Below are positions 60,233-64,000 of a stretch of 64,000 bases of DNA, piece by piece (positions within the stretch are counted from its first letter, which is position 1; the number at the start of each line of letters is the position of its first letter). Position numbers and translations under genes: made by a program. The stretch is from Deltaproteobacteria bacterium (GTDB lineage: Bacteria; JADJOY01): contig JADJOY010000018.1 in the NCBI GenBank assembly GCA_016713535.1, forward strand, positions 186,001-250,000, read 5' to 3'. A model generated the notes under the pieces. That model ran no database searches. It saw only the letters and a list, made by a program, of their open reading frames with translations, and was not told where the DNA came from.

Positions 60233-61111
60233 ATGAAGCGAGTGATCGGCGGTCTGGGAGCAGCGGCGCTGGCGTTGGTGATGACGGCGGGCTGCGGTGA
60301 CACCAGCATCAACGACATCGAGACGATCACGAATCCCCCCAATCCGGGCGTCGACAAGCTGCTGCCCAAGGAGCGGCTCGGGATCCACTTCCAGCCCAAC
60401 GGCGGCACCGCCGAGGACATCGACGAGATGACCCCGCTGGTGGGGCTCATCCGCACGCTCATCAAGCCGGACGTGAAGGACTACGTCGGGCGCTTGATCG
60501 ACGGCGCGCCGCCCGAGGCGCGCTTCCTGGTGATCCTCCCCGAGGAGGACGTCGACCTCAACTTCGTGGCGCGCTACGCGTCCGACCCCAAGGTGGTCGG
60601 CTGGGAGCTCGAGAACGAGCCCGAGAACTTCCTCGGCTGGACCGCACAGCAGTACGTCGACTGGGTGAAGGGCGTCGCACCGGACGTGCGCAGCGTGATG
60701 GGGGGCGGCAAGAAGCTGGTCGCGGCGGCGACGCGCCCGATGGTCCAGGACTTCCCCAACACCCTCAACTACAACCAGGACATGATCGACGCCGGGCTCC
60801 TCGACGAGGTCGACGTGTTCAACATGCACGTCTACACCAAGCAGTACGAGAAGGTGCCAGCGGTCGAGAACGTGTACGCCGACGCGCGCGCGGCCGGGAA
60901 AGAGGTCTGGGTGACCGAGGTCGGCGAGAACGACCTCTCCCAGCAGCTCGACTACTTCCTGCAGGTGGTCGAGGTGTACCGCCGCCTCGGCATCGATCCC
61001 GAGCGCTGGATCCTCTACGCCTGGAACGACGACACCCTCGGCTACTCGCTGAAGGCGCCCGACGGCACCCCGGGGCCGCTGCTCGACGCCATGGTCGCCC
61101 GCGACGGCTGA
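60233..61111 (+). CDS. Glycoside-hydrolase-like lipoprotein (clan GH-A type)
   Basis: 292 aa. A signal peptide with lipobox VMTAGC is followed by a TIM barrel: LGIHFQPNGGTAEDIDEMT, RFLVILPEEDVDLNFV, VGWELENEPENFLGW (acid/base Glu in the NEP motif), DVFNMHVYTKQYE and VWVTEVGEN (nucleophile candidate). NEP plus TEVG is typical of GH5/GH39/GH53-like clan-A enzymes. It is short for the families, with no extra sugar-binding domain. Substrate unknown. RBS AGGAGG eleven bases upstream. Confidence 0.75.
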   Translation: MKRVIGGLGAAALALVMTAGCGDTSINDIETITNPPNPGVDKLLPKERLGIHFQPNGGTAEDIDEMTPLVGLIRTLIKPDVKDYVGRLIDGAPPEARFLVILPEEDVDLNFVARYASDPKVVGWELENEPENFLGWTAQQYVDWVKGVAPDVRSVMGGGKKLVAAATRPMVQDFPNTLNYNQDMIDAGLLDEVDVFNMHVYTKQYEKVPAVENVYADARAAGKEVWVTEVGENDLSQQLDYFLQVVEVYRRLGIDPERWILYAWNDDTLGYSLKAPDGTPGPLLDAMVARDG

Positions 61112-61259
61112 GGTCGGCGCCGGGTCACGAGCCTCGTCGCCGTCACCGGCGTCCGTCACGGCGCCCCGGCTCGGGGGCGATCGGCCGGTCTCACTTCCCC
61201 GGCCGCGAAAGATCGCGGCCCTCGTCCACTCCGCCAGGCCGCGCAGCGCGTGGACGGCG

Positions 61260-61400
61260 CTACCCGTCGTTCGCGGCGTCGGCCGCGCCGCCGAGCTTGG
61301 TTGCCCGCTCCGCGAGCACCCCCGCGTACTGCGCGTTCGCGCCATGGGCAGGCACCCACCACGGGTCGAAACTCTCTGTGAGATCGGCGGCTTCGGGCAC
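61260..61400 (-). CDS. Possible 46-aa small protein
   Basis: GTG 61400, with GAGG upstream. MPEAADLTESFDPWWVPAHG then NAQYAGVLAERATKLGG and an Asp/Ala tail. Composition is protein-like, with aromatic residues and few Arg, unlike shadow frames in this GC-rich DNA. It lacks a signal or membrane helix. It could be a microprotein or the 3' remnant of a lost gene, as the 413-bp gap (61112-61524) holds nothing else recognisable apart from small GC hairpins. Confidence 0.35.
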   Translation of the reverse strand: MPEAADLTESFDPWWVPAHGANAQYAGVLAERATKLGGAADAANDG

Positions 61401-61524
61401 GGCGGGGTCCTCTGCGCAGAGTTAGCCGCGGGGCCTCCGGCGCGCACCACGCGGGTAGGGGCCGAGCGGCGCGCCGCTTGCGTTAGGTTCGAGCGATTCA
61501 CGTCCGCCCCCCGGAGGCCGCCAC

Positions 61525-62538
61525 TTGAACGCCCCTCCACCGGCCACGAGCGATCGACGCCAGCTCACCGTCCTGTGCCTCGACGACGAGGCGGATCACG
61601 CCGAGCTGGTGCGCCGGGCGCTCGCGGCAATCCCGCACCTCGACTGCGACTTCCACGCCGAGAGCTCGGTCGATGGCGCCATCGAGGTGCTGCGGCGTCA
61701 GCCGGTGGACGTGATGTTCCTCGACTATCAGCTCGGCACCATCACGGGCGCCGACGTGCTGCGCAGCCTGCGCGCCAGCCACTTCTCGAAGCCGACGGTG
61801 ATGCTCACCGCGCACGGAAACGAGTACGTGGCGGCGAGCTCGGTTCGCGCCGGAGCGGACGAGTACCTGTCGAAGGCCGACATCGGCCCCGATGCCCTGG
61901 CGCTGGTGCTGGAGCGGGCCGAGGAGCATGCGCGCCTGCGCATCGAGTCGGAGCGCGCCCTCGATCGCGCGCAGCGCCTCGAGGAGATGTCGCGCACGCT
62001 GGCGGACGCGGCGCTCTTCTGGTCGGAGCGGGCGCGACGCGACTCGCTCACCGGAGTGTGGACGCGGGTCGCGTGGGAAGAGGCCGCGGTGCAGGAGATC
62101 GAGCGCGCGCTGCGCTTCGGTCACTCCACGGCGCTCTGCCTGATCGACGTCGACGCTTTCAAGGCGGTGAACGACGCCGCCGGGCACCTCGCGGGCGACG
62201 TCTGCTTGCAGGAGATCGCGCGCTCGCTGAGCGGCGCGGCGCGCACCATCGACCTGGTGGGGCGCTACGGCGGGGACGAGTTCGTGGTGCTCTTGCCGGA
62301 GAGCTCGCTCGGCGGAGGGCTCGCGTTTGCGGAGCGGCTGCGCCGGTCGATCCACGATCGCTGCATCCAGCCGCCCCGCGCACCGCTCGGCTTCCCGTGC
62401 GTGACGGTGAGCGTGGGGGTCGCGGCTGGCTTGCCCGGGCGCTGGGAAGAGCTGCTCGCGGTAGCGGACCGCGCGCTCTACGAGGCCAAGGGTGCGGGGC
62501 ACGACCGGGTGTCGGGGCGCGAGCTCGGTGACGGCTGA
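61525..62538 (+). CDS. Receiver-GGDEF response regulator (diguanylate cyclase)
   Basis: 337 aa from TTG 61525 with GGAGG upstream. Receiver domain: acidic pair in LCLDDEADHAELV, phospho-acceptor Asp in DVMFLDYQLG, Thr in VMLTAHG, Lys in YLSKADIG. A coiled-coil linker follows (ERAEEHARLRIESERALDRAQ). GGDEF domain: RRDSLTGVWTR, LIDVDAFKAVNDAAGHLAGD, RYGGDEFVVLLP (intact signature) and VSVGVAAG. It synthesises c-di-GMP when phosphorylated. No RxxD inhibitory site is evident immediately before GGDEF. Likely partner of the two sensor genes downstream. Confidence 0.94.
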   Translation: MNAPPPATSDRRQLTVLCLDDEADHAELVRRALAAIPHLDCDFHAESSVDGAIEVLRRQPVDVMFLDYQLGTITGADVLRSLRASHFSKPTVMLTAHGNEYVAASSVRAGADEYLSKADIGPDALALVLERAEEHARLRIESERALDRAQRLEEMSRTLADAALFWSERARRDSLTGVWTRVAWEEAAVQEIERALRFGHSTALCLIDVDAFKAVNDAAGHLAGDVCLQEIARSLSGAARTIDLVGRYGGDEFVVLLPESSLGGGLAFAERLRRSIHDRCIQPPRAPLGFPCVTVSVGVAAGLPGRWEELLAVADRALYEAKGAGHDRVSGRELGDG

Positions 62539-62613
62539 GTCGGGCCGGACCCCGACGCCGCCGCGGCGCTCGCCCGCCGCGGCGGCGCGCGCTCGAGCGC
62601 GGGAGGTGGCGCA

Positions 62614-63213
62614 GTGACCGAGCTCCTCCTCGGACTGATCGACACCTCGGGCTTCGTGCCGCGCTGGGCGTGCGGCGCGTGGAGTCGCGCGCTCGGCTGG
62701 ACGCACATCCTCGCGGACCTGGCGGTGTGGGCCGCTTACACCGCGATCCCGGTGGTTCTCGCGTGGTTCGTGCGCAAGCGCGCGGACGTCCCCTTCCCTC
62801 GCATCTTCTGGCTGTTCGGTGCCTTCATCTTCTGCTGCGGCTCGGTTCACCTCATCGAGGCGGTGTTGTTCTGGGCGCCCGTCTATCGCCTCGCCGCGGT
62901 GACCAAGATTGCGACCGCGGTGGCGTCGCGGGCCACCGTGCTTGCGTTGCTGCCGATCATTCCGCGCGCGCTCGCGCTGCCCGGGCTGGCGGAGGTCAAT
63001 GCGGGCCTCGCCGCGGAGGCCGAGCGGCGTGAGCGGGCCGAGCTCGAGCTTCGGGGCCGGGCCGAGCTCCTCGAACGGGTGAACCGCGTCACCATGGGTC
63101 GCGAGCTGCGAACCGCCGCGCTCAAGCGCGAGGTCAACGACCTGCTCGTGCGCCTCGGCGAGGAGCCGCGCTACGCCGCTACGTTCCCCACCGACTCGTC
63201 GACCGTGCGGTGA
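62614..63213 (+). CDS. Stand-alone ethylene-receptor-type Cu(I)-binding membrane domain with coiled coil
   Basis: 199 aa from GTG 62614 (GGAGG upstream). Three helices match the ethylene-binding domain of ETR1: helix 1 HILADLAVWAAYTAIPVVLAW keeps Asp-x6-Tyr-x2-Ile-Pro. Helix 2 FGAFIFCCGSVHLIEAVLFW keeps the Ile, Cys and His that hold copper. Helix 3 is VTKIATAVASRATVLALLPI. A coiled coil follows (NAGLAAEAERRERAELELRG). In known bacterial receptors this domain is fused to PAS/GAF and a histidine kinase; here the protein stops and the next gene starts three bases later. It may sense ethylene or another small ligand and signal through partner proteins. Confidence 0.88.
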   Translation: MTELLLGLIDTSGFVPRWACGAWSRALGWTHILADLAVWAAYTAIPVVLAWFVRKRADVPFPRIFWLFGAFIFCCGSVHLIEAVLFWAPVYRLAAVTKIATAVASRATVLALLPIIPRALALPGLAEVNAGLAAEAERRERAELELRGRAELLERVNRVTMGRELRTAALKREVNDLLVRLGEEPRYAATFPTDSSTVR

Positions 63214-63216
63214 GCC

Positions 63217-64000
63217 GTGGCCGTCGCCGATGTCCTCGTGGCCGACCGTCCCGCTCACGCGCCGCGCCGGGTGCGCGGCGTCGTGCTGGCGTGGATGCTG
63301 GGGCTCTCGATCGCCGCGCTGGTCGCCACGGTGGTGAGCGAGGTTCACGACTTCCGGCGTCAGGCCGGGGTCCTGGCCGACCGCGTGCGGCTCCTCGGCG
63401 ACGCGTCCCACGCTCGCGGCGAGGTGCGCCGGCTGGTGCTCGCGGCGACCCGGCTCGCGGCGGGCAGCTCCGACACCGGGTTGCGCGCGGCGGCCGCGGC
63501 CGACCTCGGCGCGGCCATCGCGGAGCTGCGCCGCTCCGAGGAGACCGCGGTGGCGCCCGCGCCCGCGTCCACGCTGCCGCCGCTGCCGACCGAGCTGCTC
63601 TCCGCCTACTACGGCCCGGGCACGAGCTTGCGACAGGACCTCCACGAGCTGATCGCCAGCGCGGAGGCCCTGGCGACCGCGCCGATCGACGGGACGGGCC
63701 GTGCGGCCGAGCTCCTCGCCTACGCTGGCCTCGCGGGCGCGCGCGAGCTGCTCGACCGCTACGACCTGGTGGTGGGTGCCTACGTCACGCTCCTCGACAC
63801 GATGGTGCGTGACCTCCGTTCGCTGCGCTACGTGGGCTTCCTGGCCGCGCATCTGCTGCTGGTCGCGTGGATCGCGTTCCTCTACCAGTGGCTGCTCCGG
63901 CGCGTACGCGCCGACGGGCAGCTCCATCGCCAGGTGCGCTTGGAGGCGGAGTCGCGTGCGCGCGAGCTCGATGCGGCGCTCGGTGACCTGACGCGCAGCC
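63217..64000 (+). CDS. Membrane sensor histidine kinase, N-terminal part (runs off the window)
   Basis: Open to the right edge; 261 residues visible from GTG 63217. Helix 1 (VVLAWMLGLSIAALVATVVSEV) is at about 23-44. A ~160-residue helical periplasmic domain follows (RVRLLGDASHARGEVRRLVLAATRLA, GAAIAELRRSEE, LHELIASAEALA), then helix 2 (YVGFLAAHLLLVAWIAFLYQWLL) and the start of a coiled coil (LHRQVRLEAESRARELDAAL). This is the standard layout before a HAMP/HisKA region; the kinase core is outside the window. It starts 3 bp after the ethylene-sensor gene, so the two are surely co-expressed. Confidence 0.75.
   Translation, partial: MAVADVLVADRPAHAPRRVRGVVLAWMLGLSIAALVATVVSEVHDFRRQAGVLADRVRLLGDASHARGEVRRLVLAATRLAAGSSDTGLRAAAAADLGAAIAELRRSEETAVAPAPASTLPPLPTELLSAYYGPGTSLRQDLHELIASAEALATAPIDGTGRAAELLAYAGLAGARELLDRYDLVVGAYVTLLDTMVRDLRSLRYVGFLAAHLLLVAWIAFLYQWLLRRVRADGQLHRQVRLEAESRARELDAALGDLTRS

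Noticed and set aside
61498-63927. 809-aa minus-strand frame opposite the signalling genes
   Set aside because: No domain; the plus strand carries receiver, GGDEF and ethylene-sensor motifs with RBSs.
1-64000. tRNA, rRNA, CRISPR arrays, IS elements or prophage
   Set aside because: No cloverleaf with TTC-loop, no regularly spaced direct repeats of CRISPR size, and no transposase or integrase motif was found by eye on either strand.

Overview
The window is very GC-rich (by eye around 70%), densely coded on both strands, and reads like a chromosomal segment of an uncultured, Myxococcota-like (old 'deltaproteobacterial') organism. That placement is inference. It rests on the style of GroES and TypA, many lipoproteins, a choice-of-anchor L / Cys-rich repeat / MopE-type surface protein, SpoIID and L,D-transpeptidase envelope enzymes, PilT, and DUF4139, DUF4397 and DUF481 proteins. 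No rRNA, tRNA, CRISPR array, prophage or insertion sequence was recognised.

Layout. 0-7.8 kb: tail of a response regulator, methyltransferase, a broken secreted protein, groES, typA, an endoglycoceramidase-like GH5 lipoprotein and pilT. 7.9-14.7 kb: a PA14-bearing GT39 glycosyltransferase, a cupin, and a surface-protein locus (anchor-L/MopE protein, second MopE-motif protein, lipoprotein). 14.8-23.1 kb: a long minus-strand run of molybdopterin oxidoreductase, acyl-CoA synthetase, AsmA-like protein, GHL15-like lipoprotein and DUF481 porin-like protein. 23.2-31.1 kb: a saxitoxin-cluster-like set (SxtK/DUF5989 microprotein, carbamoyltransferase, SxtJ-SGNH fusion) interleaved with DUF3592-like, DUF4139, phosphatase and NTPase genes. 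31.2-41.7 kb: a solo Eco57I-type DNA methylase, split transketolase, SDR dehydrogenase, membrane proteins, and a lexA operon with a recognisable promoter/operator. 41.8-50.6 kb: FmdB, a poly-Gly metalloprotease, an HTH-glycosidase fusion behind a 23-bp iteron array, small zinc proteins, GNAT, QueD and an L,D-transpeptidase. 50.8-64 kb: SpoIID, dynamin GTPase, VapBC, PPOX, DUF4397, a quinone reductase coupled to a degenerate kinase, another glycosidase-like lipoprotein, and a signalling cluster (REC-GGDEF, stand-alone ethylene-sensor domain, histidine kinase) running off the right end.

Three themes cut across the window. (1) Intergenic gaps carry several families of imperfect palindromic repeats (REP/BIME-like), plus a 23-bp tandem inverted-repeat 'iteron' present at two loci. 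(2) At least nine otherwise good genes each contain one frame break, nearly always at a homopolymer (eight runs of three or more G/C or A/T and one weaker case). This looks more like long-read indel error than real decay, although lexA is among them. (3) Four TIM-barrel glycosidase-like proteins occur, one of them cytoplasmic and fused to an XRE-type DNA-binding domain.

The best candidates for undescribed biology are the HTH-glycosidase fusion with its iterons, the SxtJ-SGNH/SxtK/carbamoyltransferase set, the unknown zinc-ribbon protein in the lexA operon, and the split ethylene receptor.
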